From Sphingomonas sp. (GTDB lineage Bacteria > Pseudomonadota > Alphaproteobacteria > Sphingomonadales > Sphingomonadaceae): DNA of 45,124 bases. Below the pieces are notes generated by a model that saw only the letters and a program-made list of their open reading frames with translations, ran no database searches and was not told the DNA's origin. Location of the stretch: the NCBI GenBank assembly GCA_025980335.1, contig JAICXO010000004.1, positions 1-45,124 of the forward strand, read 5' to 3'. The number at the start of each line of letters is the position of its first letter. Position 1 is the stretch's first letter. This document shows positions 35,376 through 43,628 of the stretch, in pieces. A program made the position numbers and the translations under genes.

Positions 35376-36074
35376 ATGCACTTCCGCCTACCAAAGCCGC
35401 TTCACGGCTGGCGCGAGTTCGCTGGCGAGGTTGGCATCATAGTCATTGGCGTGCTCATTGCGCTCGGGTTTGAGCAAGTGGTGCAGTCGCTCCATGACCA
35501 ATCGGTCGCAGGCCAGGCTCGCGACGCAGTCCGGGCAGAGGTGCGGGAAAACTTGTGGTGGCTCGAGTTTCGCGACGGCTACGAGCCCTGCATCGACGGC
35601 ATGCTCGCTGAGCTCGGGGACGTGCTCGCTCGCGCCCGGGCGGGCGAGCCGACGCCGCTGATAACCAATGTCCACTTTCCGGTTTATGCGAAGATGACGT
35701 CGCTTCGCTGGAACGGTAACGCAGAGGCGGGACGCACCAGCCTCTTCTCCGGGAACGAGCAGCGCCTGCTCGGCAACATGTATTTCACAACCGAGGATTT
35801 TCGGGCCTCACAAGGTGAGGAGGAGACCGTTTGGGCGCGGATGGGCTTCGTCGAAGGCCTCAGTCATTTCACGCCTGCCGATGTTCACGACCTGGCTGTA
35901 CTCCTTGCGGAGGCGCGGTATCAAAATATCAGAGCGAAGCTGACCATCGAACGGGGCAATCAGTGGGCCGCCAAGCTGCATCTGGTCGCGTCCAATCCCA
36001 ATTCGGTCGAGAACCTTCGGCTATCCGCAAGACCCATTTGCCCACCGTTGAGCGCGACAAATCAGCAGCGTTGA
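35376..36074 (+). CDS. Membrane protein with N-terminal helix, DUF6090-like
   Basis: Protein of 232 residues. HFRLPKPLHGWREFAGE precedes a single hydrophobic helix (VGIIVIGVLIALGFEQVV) and the rest is soluble and largely helical (QARDAVRAEVRENLWWLEFR and later parts). The layout and helix boundary resemble the protein at 24506, suggesting the same broad family, though sequence identity outside the helix is low. ATG at 35376 lies after a G-rich tract; a TTG six codons upstream is an alternative. It lies 120 bases after tRNA-Arg. The C-terminal 30 residues look less constrained. Confidence 0.7.
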   Translation: MHFRLPKPLHGWREFAGEVGIIVIGVLIALGFEQVVQSLHDQSVAGQARDAVRAEVRENLWWLEFRDGYEPCIDGMLAELGDVLARARAGEPTPLITNVHFPVYAKMTSLRWNGNAEAGRTSLFSGNEQRLLGNMYFTTEDFRASQGEEETVWARMGFVEGLSHFTPADVHDLAVLLAEARYQNIRAKLTIERGNQWAAKLHLVASNPNSVENLRLSARPICPPLSATNQQR

Positions 36075-36123
36075 ATGACAGGACGAGTGCGGAGGCTTTC
36101 CTCGTCTCGCACTCAGCGAAGAT

Positions 36124-36150
36124 GTGCGGTTTGCACCCATTGCGGACGTT
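36124..36150. repeat. Short repeat with CCCATTGCGGACGTT core, copy 2
   Basis: The core GCACCCATTGCGGACGTT (36133-36150) repeats the element at 35306 with minor changes. It lies in the 237-bp gap between 36074 and 36312, in which I see no other gene or signal. Confidence 0.5.
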
Positions 36151-36311
36151 CGCACTGCTGTTAGTGGAACAGAGTCGCGAATTCGGTCATGTCGTGCGCG
36201 TTCCACGCCGACTGAAACGCGTCGGGCGCCTGCTCGGGCGAGTGGATCTCGGGCACGGCCACTTCTCTTCGTCGGTTGCCGCGTCGGTGTTGCAATCTTA
36301 GAGCGGCGGAG

Positions 36312-36815
36312 ATGAGGTCCGCCACTCCGATCCTGCTGCTGACGGCGGGCGTCGCCGCCTGCTCCGCTCCCGCGGGCCGTTATCCCTCACTCCAGCCGCG
36401 CGCGGCCGAGGCGATCGACCCCAGGTTGCAGCCACCCGCACCGGTCAATGATCGGCCGGCGAAGCCCGCACTGGTATCGCAGCTTGCCGCGCTCGTCGGC
36501 GAGGCACGCAGCGGCGATGCAGCGTTCGCTCCGGCGATGGCCAATGCGGAGCAGCTCGCCTCTGTGGCGAGCGCTCCGCACAGCGAGGGCTGGATCGCGG
36601 CGCAGGAGGCACTTTCCGCGGCGATCGCGGCGCGCAAGCCGACTGCCGTGGCCCAGGCGGACATCGATGCGATTGGCGCGACCGCACTGCAGACGCAGGG
36701 GGGCATCGCACCGAACGACCTGAAGGCGATCCAGGCTGCGGCGACGGAGGTGCGTGCGATCGCGACCCGCCAGACCGACCGCATTGCCGCCGTCCAGAAG
36801 CGCCTCGCCGCCTAG
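36312..36815 (+). CDS. Probable lipoprotein, Ala-rich helical
   Basis: Protein of 167 residues. The N-terminus MRSATPILLLTAGVAACSAP fits a lipoprotein signal with cysteine 17 after VAA. The mature part is strongly alanine-rich and helical (SQLAALVGEARSGDAAFAPA, ADIDAIGATALQTQGG, TRQTDRIAAVQKRLAA), consistent with a coiled periplasmic domain. The start is the ATG twelve codons into a longer frame because it opens the signal peptide; GGCGGAG is just upstream. Its last four bases overlap the convergent acetyltransferase gene. No family recognised. Confidence 0.82.
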   Translation: MRSATPILLLTAGVAACSAPAGRYPSLQPRAAEAIDPRLQPPAPVNDRPAKPALVSQLAALVGEARSGDAAFAPAMANAEQLASVASAPHSEGWIAAQEALSAAIAARKPTAVAQADIDAIGATALQTQGGIAPNDLKAIQAAATEVRAIATRQTDRIAAVQKRLAA

Positions 36816-37387
36816 CTCAGCGCGGCTGCGCGCGCGGACGGCCAGTCGGCCGCATCGATCCAGTAAATGATCGACGGATTGAGCTCCGGCCCGAACCGCT
36901 CGTCGATGAAGTCCAGGTCCTCGCGGCGTGTCATCCCGAGCCGCTTCATCAAGCCCCAGCTCGCCTTGTTGTCGGGGACGGTCATGGCGATCACGTGAGG
37001 CGCTTGGAAGCGGCCGAACGCAAGGTCGAGGCTGGCGACCGCCGCCTCCTTCGCGATACCCTTGCCCCACGCTTCCGGGCGCAATCGCCAGCCGATCTCG
37101 TGCTTGCCGGTCAGCTCGCGGGCGCCGGGCGCGTTGACTCGCTTGATCCCGCAGAAGCCGAGGATTTCGCGCGATGCGCGGTCCTCGACGATCCAGAAGG
37201 TGTGGCCGAAGTCGCGACTGAATCCGCGTACCCGCAAACAAGATTCGCGCCATTCTGCGGGAAGCTGGACGCCGCCGAGGTGTCGCATCACCTGTTCGCG
37301 ATTCATCACTTCGTAGAAGCGGACCTCGTCTTCATCGTCCCAGTCGCGGAGAATGAGCCGGGCGGTCTGCGCGATCGGCTCAGCCAC
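36812..37387 (-). CDS. GNAT family N-acetyltransferase
   Basis: RimJ/RimL-type acetyltransferase of 191 residues. TARLILRDWDDEDEVRFYEV is the typical N-terminus, IGWRLRPEAWGKGIAKEAAV carries the acetyl-CoA pyrophosphate loop (RPEAWGKGIAKE for the Q/RxxGxG/A motif), and VPDNKASWGLMKRLGM matches the N-x-x-S-x-x-x-x-E/R-x-x-G region that ends the fold. It follows hemB with an eight-base overlap and so is probably co-transcribed. The acceptor is unknown. Confidence 0.93.
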   Translation of the reverse strand: MAEPIAQTARLILRDWDDEDEVRFYEVMNREQVMRHLGGVQLPAEWRESCLRVRGFSRDFGHTFWIVEDRASREILGFCGIKRVNAPGARELTGKHEIGWRLRPEAWGKGIAKEAAVASLDLAFGRFQAPHVIAMTVPDNKASWGLMKRLGMTRREDLDFIDERFGPELNPSIIYWIDAADWPSARAAALS

Positions 37388-38372
37388 GGATCAGGCGGGC
37401 CGCATCGAGTGCGTGATAGGTGAGGATTCCGCTTGCGCCGGCGCGTTTGAACGCGAGCAAGGTCTCGAGGATCAACGCGTTGCGGTCCCCTGCACCCGCG
37501 GCCGCGGCATGCTCGATCATCGCATACTCGCCGCTCACCTGATACACGAAGGTGGGAACGCCGAACGCATCCTTCACGCGGACAACGACGTCGAGATAGG
37601 GCAGGCCCGGCTTCACCATCACAAAATCCGCGCCTTCGGCGAGATCCAGTTCGACCTCGCGCACCGCTTCCTCGATGTTCGCCGGGTTCATCTGGTAGCC
37701 GCGCTTGTCGCCCTTCAGACGCCCGAGCGAGCCCACTGCCTCGCGGAACGGACCGTAGAAGGCCGAAGCGTATTTGGCGGCATAGGCCATGATCGCGACA
37801 TTCTGGTGGCCCGCCGCCTCGAGAGCGCCGCGGATCGCGCCGACGCGGCCGTCCATCATGTCGGATGGAGCGACGATGTCCGCGCCCGCGTCGGCCTGGA
37901 CCAGCGCCTGCTGCACAAGCACCTCGACGGTGTCGTCGTTGATGACATTGCCGAGTTCGTCGACGAGGCCGTCATGGCCGTGCGCGGTGTAGGGATCGAG
38001 CGCGACGTCGGTGAGTACACCGATCTCGGGCACCGCGTCCTTGATCGTGCGGATGGCGCGGCAGATCAGGTTGTCGCGGTTGAGCGCTTCCTCGGCGCGC
38101 TCGGTACGAAGCTCGTTCGGCGTGTTGGGGAAGAGCGCGATGGAGGGAATGCCGAGGTCCGCGGCCTCTCGCGCCTTTCCGGCGAGCCGGTCGACGCTCC
38201 ACCGGCTGACGCCCGGGAGCGACGCGATCGGCTCCTCCCGGTCGTGTCCCTCGCAAATGAACAAGGGCCAGATGAAGTCGGATGGATGCAGCCGGTTCTC
38301 GGCAAGCATCGAGCGCATCCATGCGCTCGAGCGGCCGCGACGCATGCGGAGGTCGGGGAACGAAGCAGACAT
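37380..38372 (-). CDS. hemB: Delta-aminolevulinic acid dehydratase (porphobilinogen synthase)
   Basis: HemB of 330 residues, condensing two 5-aminolevulinate molecules to porphobilinogen for heme synthesis. The two active-site lysines are in MAYAAKYASAFYGPF and FVMVKPGLPYLD. The metal loop reads VALDPYTAHGHDG with no cysteines, so it is the magnesium-dependent type rather than the zinc type. RMRRGRSSAWMR and LIWPLF-like FIWPLFICEG are typical of the N-terminus. It begins 15 bases after the hom stop, is read in the same direction, and overlaps the acetyltransferase gene downstream. Confidence 0.96.
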   Translation of the reverse strand: MSASFPDLRMRRGRSSAWMRSMLAENRLHPSDFIWPLFICEGHDREEPIASLPGVSRWSVDRLAGKAREAADLGIPSIALFPNTPNELRTERAEEALNRDNLICRAIRTIKDAVPEIGVLTDVALDPYTAHGHDGLVDELGNVINDDTVEVLVQQALVQADAGADIVAPSDMMDGRVGAIRGALEAAGHQNVAIMAYAAKYASAFYGPFREAVGSLGRLKGDKRGYQMNPANIEEAVREVELDLAEGADFVMVKPGLPYLDVVVRVKDAFGVPTFVYQVSGEYAMIEHAAAAGAGDRNALILETLLAFKRAGASGILTYHALDAARLIRG

Positions 38373-38387
38373 GCGGCCCCTCTATCG

Positions 38388-38412
38388 TCATTCCCGCGAA
38401 AGCGGGAATCCG
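38388..38412. repeat. Palindromic ATTCCCGC-GAAA-GCGGGAAT repeat at the hom 3' end
   Basis: An 8-bp stem with GAAA loop (38390-38409), a widely dispersed alphaproteobacterial repeat unit. It lies inside the end of hom: the repeat itself provides the last codons and the stop of that gene (C-terminus GFPLSRE). Confidence 0.85.
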
Positions 38413-39551
38413 CTGCCGTTCCAAGACCGCGCGAGCGCCGCCGCCCTCAGTCCGAGCGCATCGTCGAGCAGCGCGGCGGCGGTGACTTGCGGGCCGGCGC
38501 CCGGTCCCTGGATCACCAGTGGCTGATTCGCATACCGGTCGGACCAGATTGCGACCCGGTTGTCCGTACCGCCGCCGCCGGCCAGCGGGTCGCCTGCCCC
38601 GATCGCCTCCACCCCCACGCTTGCCCTGCCTGGAGCGAAGCGGGCGACGAATCGCAGCGCCCTGCCTTGCTCGCGCGCACGGGACAGCATTGCCGAGATC
38701 GGGGCATCGATCCGCGACAGCGCCTCGTCCAATTGGCAGAGCGGAAGCGTTGCAAGCTCAGGTGGAACGAGCGACTGCACCTTCACCTCCTCGCTGGCGA
38801 GCGCGAAACCTGCGGCGCGCGCAAGGATCAGGATTTTGCGGCGGACGTCTTCGCCCGACAGGTCCTCGCGCGGGTCCGGCTCGGTGAACCCGGCGTTGCG
38901 CGCCTCCCTCACCAGCGCCGAGAAGGGCCGCGTCCCGTCGAACCGGTCGAACAGCCACGCGAGCGATCCGGACATGATGCCGGCGATCGCATGGATTCGG
39001 TCGCCGCCGGCGCACAGCTCGCGGATCGAGCGCAGGAGCGGGAGCCCCGCGCCGACCGTCGCGCGATCGCCGAACCCGACGCCGCTATCGGCGCATGCGG
39101 CACCGATCTCCTCCCACAGCGCGAGCGAGGTGCCGGTCGCGAGCTTGCACGCGGTGGCGACATGGATTCCGGCGCGAAGCAGCTCGGGATGGCGCGTTGC
39201 GACGCCGCCGTCTGCGCTCGCATCGACGAGGATTCGAACGCCGCGGCTGCCGAGCGCTCTCGCAAGCGCTCCGGATTCGCAGCCGCTTGCCGCCGACGGC
39301 GCATCCACCAGTCGGCTTTTCGTCAGGAGCGGATCGAGGCCGGCCGAATCGCGCAGCGCCAGTCGCGTGTTCGCGGCATAGACCAGCCGGAGCGCGGCGC
39401 CACGATCGGTTCCGCGCCAGCAGTGCAGGCGATCTAGCACCGCCTGACCGACGGTGCCGCTGCCGAGAAGGGCAACTCGCGCAATTCCGCTGTCGGCTAA
39501 TCCGGCGTCCTCACGAACGAACGGCGGCGCGAAGTCAGCCGCCGCTAACAT
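38388..39551 (-). CDS. hom: Homoserine dehydrogenase
   Basis: NAD(P)H-dependent enzyme of 387 residues that reduces aspartate semialdehyde to homoserine, the branch point to methionine and threonine. The N-terminal nucleotide motif is VALLGSGTVGQAVLDRL (about 27-43), followed by VATACKLATG and the catalytic region GFGDRATVGAGLPLLRSIRE, IAGIMSGSLAWLFDRF and TEPDPREDLSGEDVRRK. It resembles the dehydrogenase half of bifunctional aspartokinase-homoserine dehydrogenases; no kinase domain precedes it and no ACT domain is recognised. It overlaps metB by seven bases. The final residues come from a palindromic repeat. Confidence 0.93.
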   Translation of the reverse strand: MLAAADFAPPFVREDAGLADSGIARVALLGSGTVGQAVLDRLHCWRGTDRGAALRLVYAANTRLALRDSAGLDPLLTKSRLVDAPSAASGCESGALARALGSRGVRILVDASADGGVATRHPELLRAGIHVATACKLATGTSLALWEEIGAACADSGVGFGDRATVGAGLPLLRSIRELCAGGDRIHAIAGIMSGSLAWLFDRFDGTRPFSALVREARNAGFTEPDPREDLSGEDVRRKILILARAAGFALASEEVKVQSLVPPELATLPLCQLDEALSRIDAPISAMLSRAREQGRALRFVARFAPGRASVGVEAIGAGDPLAGGGGTDNRVAIWSDRYANQPLVIQGPGAGPQVTAAALLDDALGLRAAALARSWNGSGFPLSRE

Positions 39552-40726
39552 CGAACCGGCTCCGGCGCCGCGGCGAGCGCGCGGTCGAGTGCTGCGACGA
39601 AGTCGGCCTTGAGGTCTTCGCAATCCTCGATGCCGACCGACACCCGCAGCAGACCTGGGCCGATCCCGGCCGCCCGGCGCGCCTCCTCGCTCATCGCCGC
39701 GTGACTCATCGTGACGGGATAAGCGACGAGGCTTTCGACTCCGCCGAGCGATTCGGCGAGCGTGAAGCAGCTCAGGCCGTCGACGAACGCGCGGACTGCG
39801 CGCTCGCCGCCCGCCAGCTCGAACGGCAGCATGGCACCGAACCCATCCTGCTGACGCTTCGCGATCTCGTGGCCCGAGTGCGTCGGCAGGCCCGGATAGT
39901 GGACTCGTGCGACCGCCGGATGGGCGTCGAGCAATTCCGCAAGCGCAGCGGCATTCACCTGGTGAAGCGCCATGCGCGCGTTCAGCGTTCGCAGGCCGCG
40001 CAGCGTCAGATAGCTGTCGAAGGGCGAACCGGTGACGCCGAGCGCGTTCGCCCACCATTTGAGCTGCTCGAGGATCGATTGGTCGCGCGCAATGACAGCG
40101 CCGCCGACGACGTCGCTGTGGCCGTTGATATATTTGGTCGTGGAATGGACCACGACGTCGCCGCCGAATTCGATCGGCCGCTGGAGCGCCGGGGAGAGGA
40201 AAGTGTTGTCGGCCACGACCAGTGCCCCGGCCGAATGCGCGGCGCTAATCACGGCTTCGAGGTCGATAATCCTCAGCAGCGGATTGGACGGAGTTTCGAC
40301 CCACACCAGCTGCGGGCGCCGGTCCAGGGCGGCGGCGAGCTGGGCCGGATCGGTGAAATCGCAGGTCTCGAACTCGAACAGCTCCTTGGCCGCGAGCGCG
40401 CCGAACAGCCGCCAGCTCCCGCCGTAGCAATCGTGCGGCGCGAGCAGCCGCTCGCCCGGCGCAAGGAGGGCATGCAAGACGGTCGTGACCGCGCCCATCC
40501 CGCTCGCGGTGACCACCGCGCCCGCGCCGCGCTCCAGGTCCGCGAGGGCCTTGGCAAGCGCATCGCGCGTCGGATTGCCGCTGCGGCTGTAATCGTAAGC
40601 CGGCGCCTGATCGAGGCTTGCAAAGCGGAACGTCGCCGAGAGCGTGACCGGCGGGATTACCGCTCCGTGCGCGGTGTCGCTGTCGATTCCGGCGCGGACG
40701 GCGCGGGTCGCGGGCGTGAAGGTCAT
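39545..40726 (-). CDS. metB: Cystathionine gamma-synthase / O-succinylhomoserine sulfhydrylase
   Basis: PLP enzyme of 393 residues of the Cys/Met metabolism family. SRSGNPTRDALAKALADLE near residue 55 and HSTTKYINGHSDVVGGAVI near 195, with the PLP lysine, are diagnostic; VESLVAYPVTMSHAAMS lies near 330. It converts activated homoserine to cystathionine, or with sulfide to homocysteine (MetZ). The two roles cannot be separated by sequence here. It starts within the metX stop (TAATG) and overlaps hom, so all three form one operon behind a SAM riboswitch. Confidence 0.93.
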   Translation of the reverse strand: MTFTPATRAVRAGIDSDTAHGAVIPPVTLSATFRFASLDQAPAYDYSRSGNPTRDALAKALADLERGAGAVVTASGMGAVTTVLHALLAPGERLLAPHDCYGGSWRLFGALAAKELFEFETCDFTDPAQLAAALDRRPQLVWVETPSNPLLRIIDLEAVISAAHSAGALVVADNTFLSPALQRPIEFGGDVVVHSTTKYINGHSDVVGGAVIARDQSILEQLKWWANALGVTGSPFDSYLTLRGLRTLNARMALHQVNAAALAELLDAHPAVARVHYPGLPTHSGHEIAKRQQDGFGAMLPFELAGGERAVRAFVDGLSCFTLAESLGGVESLVAYPVTMSHAAMSEEARRAAGIGPGLLRVSVGIEDCEDLKADFVAALDRALAAAPEPVRC

Positions 40727-41685
40727 TACGTGTTCTCCAGTGATTGCAGGAATTCGGTGATGATTGCGGCGACCTGCGCCTCCTCCTTGAGGAAGGCGTC
40801 ATGGCCGAAGCGCGAGTGGATGGTTCGGTAGCGCGAGCCCGGCACCGCGGCGGCGAGCGCTTCGACGTCCTCGGTCGGGACGAGCGCATCGCTGTCGGCC
40901 GCAGCGAACGTGGCGGGGATCGCCACGTCTGCCGGGTCGATGGAGTGCAGGTCGATCGATTCGGACAGCCGGCGGTACGCGACAGCGCTCATGCGCTCCG
41001 CGTGGCGATTGCCGTGATGGTCGAGATAATCGTCCGCGCCGATGCGGACGCGGTTGTTCTCAATCCGCGGCCGCTCGGCAAAGCGGTCGGCGAACTCGGC
41101 GGGGGTGCGGTAAGTCAGCATGGCCATTGCGCGGGCCAGCGCCACGCCAGCCCCCTCGCCGCCGAGATCGAGCGCTCGCCGCTGCGCGGATCGGAGCGCA
41201 CTCGCGAACGGATGCGCGGAGGCGGACGCGCTGATGACGAGGATCGCACCGCAGCGCTCCGGATGACGGGCGGCAAGCTGCAATGCCACCATCCCGCCAT
41301 AGGAAGCCCCGATGAACGCCGCATCGGAGCCGGCGCCGAGGCGAATCAGGAGCGCGGCGATCGCGTCGGCCTGGTCCGCGGCGTCAATCGGCGCGTCGAT
41401 GCTGCCGTCGCACCCGATCCAATCGATCGCGAGCAGGCGATAGCGGTGAAGATCGAAGGTTCCGGCCTGGGCCTGCCACCAGCCGGGCTCAGCGAACGGT
41501 GAGCTCGCGAGCACGTGCCTGCCGGCGGAAATGCCGCCTGCGACGATCAGCAAGCGCTGGCCGTCGCCGATCAGTTCGTATCGAAGCGCGAGATCGCAAG
41601 CGCCCGCGTAACGCAGCGGAAGCTCGAGACGCACTTCGTCCCGAACGGCCGCGAGCTCGCTGCTACATCGGTGGATCGGCTTCAC
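40726..41685 (-). CDS. metX: Homoserine O-acyltransferase, MetX-like alpha/beta hydrolase
   Basis: Alpha/beta-hydrolase of 319 residues, shorter than classic MetX and close to the Xanthomonas-type homoserine O-succinyltransferase. The nucleophile serine is in FIGASYGGMVALQLA (about 145), the acid in AADSDALVPTEDV (about 268) and the histidine in FGHDAFLKEE (about 297). The start is GTG at 41685, with GGGGG six bases before it. First of three genes for methionine synthesis, regulated by the SAM-sensing leader upstream. Acetyl versus succinyl donor cannot be told from sequence alone. Confidence 0.9.
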   Translation of the reverse strand: MKPIHRCSSELAAVRDEVRLELPLRYAGACDLALRYELIGDGQRLLIVAGGISAGRHVLASSPFAEPGWWQAQAGTFDLHRYRLLAIDWIGCDGSIDAPIDAADQADAIAALLIRLGAGSDAAFIGASYGGMVALQLAARHPERCGAILVISASASAHPFASALRSAQRRALDLGGEGAGVALARAMAMLTYRTPAEFADRFAERPRIENNRVRIGADDYLDHHGNRHAERMSAVAYRRLSESIDLHSIDPADVAIPATFAAADSDALVPTEDVEALAAAVPGSRYRTIHSRFGHDAFLKEEAQVAAIITEFLQSLENT

Positions 41686-41743
41686 TGTTCACCCCCGTCA
41701 CATTCCTCCAGCGAGGCGTGCGGGGTGACGGACAGCTTCGGAC

Positions 41744-41763
41744 CTCACCGCAAGTGCGGTGAG
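41744..41763 (-). promoter_or_regulatory. Hairpin downstream of the SAM riboswitch
   Basis: CTCACCGC-ACTT-GCGGTGAG is a perfect 8-bp stem seven bases beyond the aptamer. It is not followed by a U tract, so if it is the expression platform it probably works on translation or through Rho rather than as an intrinsic terminator. Confidence 0.5.
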
Positions 41764-41769
41764 CCTCGA

Positions 41770-41881
41770 CCATCTGCCGGCGGACCTCAGGTCCCCGCAG
41801 GACTTGGCACCTTTGGAGAAGCTTTCGCTCCTCCCGGTTGCCCCGGCGTCTTCGGGCCTGTCCCTCAGCCGGTCTCGATGG
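41770..41881 (-). promoter_or_regulatory. SAM-I type riboswitch upstream of metX-metB-hom
   Basis: The minus strand carries the S-box core: GAGGGACAGGCCCGAAGACG, then CCGGGGCAACC, a GGAG-GCGAAAGC-CTCC stem, AGGTGCCAAGTCCTGC, and closing GCAGATGG, with CCATC at the 5' side pairing with GATGG to form P1. These are the conserved kink-turn, joining and SAM-binding segments of the family. It ends 85 bases before the metX start and should lower expression when S-adenosylmethionine is plentiful. Confidence 0.93.
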
Positions 41882-41914
41882 ATGGCCGGCAAATGCAGGG
41901 AGCCGCGGCGGCTG

Positions 41915-43390
41915 TCAACCTGCGGGCTTGAGCGCGCCGCCGGCCTCGCGGGTGGCGAGCGCTTCCTCGATGCACTCGTCTTCGTCGGGGCATGGCTGCG
42001 CGACGGTCATTCGCGCCTTCTTCCAGCTGCCCTGGAGGTAGTATCCGACCGAAAGGGCGAGATTGGCGAACGAGCTTACGGGGAAGCTCCACCAGATGGC
42101 ATTGGCGCCGAGCCATTGGTCGGTCCCCAAGATGAACCCGAAGCGCACCGGAAGCAGACCGACGGTGAGGATGATCAGCGGCGCCCACACCGCTCCGTTG
42201 GCGCGCACCGTCGCGAACAGGACCATGGTGATGCCGAACAGGATGAAGTTCCACGTCGCGACGACATGGATGTGCCGCGCGATCGGGAGCGCGGGGCTGT
42301 TGGGTCCCATGAACAGCGCCATCACGGGCCTGTCGGCGATCGTCAGCAGCAGCACTAGCGCCGCCGTGATCACCACCGAGTAGATGATCCCCGACCGCGT
42401 TACCGCACCGACCCTGTTCCACAGTCCTGCGCCAATGTTCTGCGCGACCATCGCGCTGACCGCCGCGCCCAAAGCCATCGCCGGCATCTGGACATAGGTC
42501 CACAGCTGCATCGCGACGCCGAATGCCGCGGCGGTGTCGACTCCGTGCCCGTTGACCATCCCGACGAGCGCCAGCGCCGACAAGGAAATGACGATCATCT
42601 GGATGCCCATCGGGAAACCCTTGACCACGATCGTCTTCACGATCGCGCGGTTGGGCAGCAGATAGCCGAGCTCGCGTCCCTTCAGCCGGAGCGGCAGGTC
42701 GCGCGCGTAGATGAAGACGAGCAGCGCAACGAGCGCAGTGTAGTTGGCGATCAGCGTCGCCGTCGCGGAGCCGGCGATCCCGAGCCGAGGCGCAGGGCCG
42801 AGGCCGCGGATGAAGACCGGGTTGAGCCCGCTGTCGAGCACCACCGCGACGAGCATGAACCACAAGGGCGTCAAGCTGTCGCCGGCGCCGCGCAAGCTCA
42901 TCATCAGCATCGTCAGGAGCAGAAGCGCCGGCATGGCGAGGAAGATCACGCGCAGATAGGCCAGCGCGAGCGGCGCCGCGGCAGGGGGCGTGCCGAGCAG
43001 CTTCAGGATCGCCGGACATAGATACCAGCCGGCAATCGCGACGACGATGGTGATGAGGAGAAAGGCGCCGGCCGTCGTCCCGACCACCCGCCGCGCCTGC
43101 TCCACGTCCTTGCGGCCGAATGCCTGTCCGACGAGGATCGTCGCGGCCATCCCGAAGCCGAACACGAACGAGATCAGCAGGAACATCACGATGTTCGCGT
43201 TGGAGGTCGCGGCAAGCGCGCTTTCGCCGAGGAAGCGGCCGACCCAGATCGAGTTAATCGTGCCGTTCAGCGACTGGATGATCGACGAGGCGAGCGTCGG
43301 CAGCGCGAACTTGAGCAGGGTCGGGCCGATCGACCCTTGAGTGAGGTCGCCGCGTCCGAGCGCGCGGCTTCGTGGTTGTGCGTCTGCCAT
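41915..43390 (-). CDS. MATE family efflux transporter
   Basis: Inner-membrane antiporter of 491 residues with twelve hydrophobic segments, of the DinF/NorM-like MATE family. The N-terminal region (LKFALPTLASSIIQSLNG, IWVGRFLGESALAA) and the second half (VAMQLWTYVQMPAMALGAAV, MVAQNIGAGLWNRV) match the two MATE repeats. A short polar tail (AQPCPDEDECIEEALATREA) is cytoplasmic. Usual substrates are cationic drugs exchanged for sodium or protons; no specific one can be given. ATG at 43390; an inverted repeat element lies 17 bases upstream. Confidence 0.94.
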   Translation of the reverse strand: MADAQPRSRALGRGDLTQGSIGPTLLKFALPTLASSIIQSLNGTINSIWVGRFLGESALAATSNANIVMFLLISFVFGFGMAATILVGQAFGRKDVEQARRVVGTTAGAFLLITIVVAIAGWYLCPAILKLLGTPPAAAPLALAYLRVIFLAMPALLLLTMLMMSLRGAGDSLTPLWFMLVAVVLDSGLNPVFIRGLGPAPRLGIAGSATATLIANYTALVALLVFIYARDLPLRLKGRELGYLLPNRAIVKTIVVKGFPMGIQMIVISLSALALVGMVNGHGVDTAAAFGVAMQLWTYVQMPAMALGAAVSAMVAQNIGAGLWNRVGAVTRSGIIYSVVITAALVLLLTIADRPVMALFMGPNSPALPIARHIHVVATWNFILFGITMVLFATVRANGAVWAPLIILTVGLLPVRFGFILGTDQWLGANAIWWSFPVSSFANLALSVGYYLQGSWKKARMTVAQPCPDEDECIEEALATREAGGALKPAG

Positions 43391-43406
43391 GCCGTCCTTC
43401 CGTCAG

Positions 43407-43483
43407 GTCATTGCGAGCGAAGCGAAGCAATCCAGAACGTCACAGCAGCTGGATTGCTTCGTCGTCTCACTCCTCGCAATGAC
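43407..43483. repeat. Inverted repeat (GTCATTGCGAG...CTCGCAATGAC family)
   Basis: The arms GTCATTGCGAGCGAAGCGAA with GCAATCCAG (43407-43435) and its near complement ending CTCGCAATGAC (43449-43483) enclose a short spacer. This is the widespread 'CATTGCGAGCGAAGCGAAGC' bacterial repeat. It lies between the MATE start and the valS-end copy at 43496. Confidence 0.85.
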
Positions 43484-43495
43484 GCCGTGTGGGTC

Positions 43496-43543
43496 TTACC
43501 CCAAGCGATCCAATGCGGCACGCAGCCGTTCGGCCTCAGCGGC
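43496..43543 (-). pseudogene. Detached copy of the valS 3' end
   Basis: Read on the minus strand, 43543-43496 encodes [16 protein letters not shown] and a TAA stop. The true valS ends [15 protein letters not shown] at 43977, with nearly the same nucleotides over 48 bases (core GCGGCACGCAGCCGTTCGGC in both). Similarity stops abruptly beyond that. It has no start and is too short to be a gene; it is a duplicated or displaced valS terminus. Confidence 0.8.
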
Positions 43544-43628
43544 GACAGGTGCTGCAGGATGGTCGCAAAGTCGAGTGACGCGCAATGATTCGCCAGCTAA
43601 GCGTATGTCGTAAGTACGGGGAGATCCT

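Noticed and set aside
41698-41703. ATG-TGA start-stop mini-ORF after GGAGG upstream of metX
   Set aside because: The GGAGG is only one base from this ATG, too close for initiation; the metX GTG has its own G-rich site further down.
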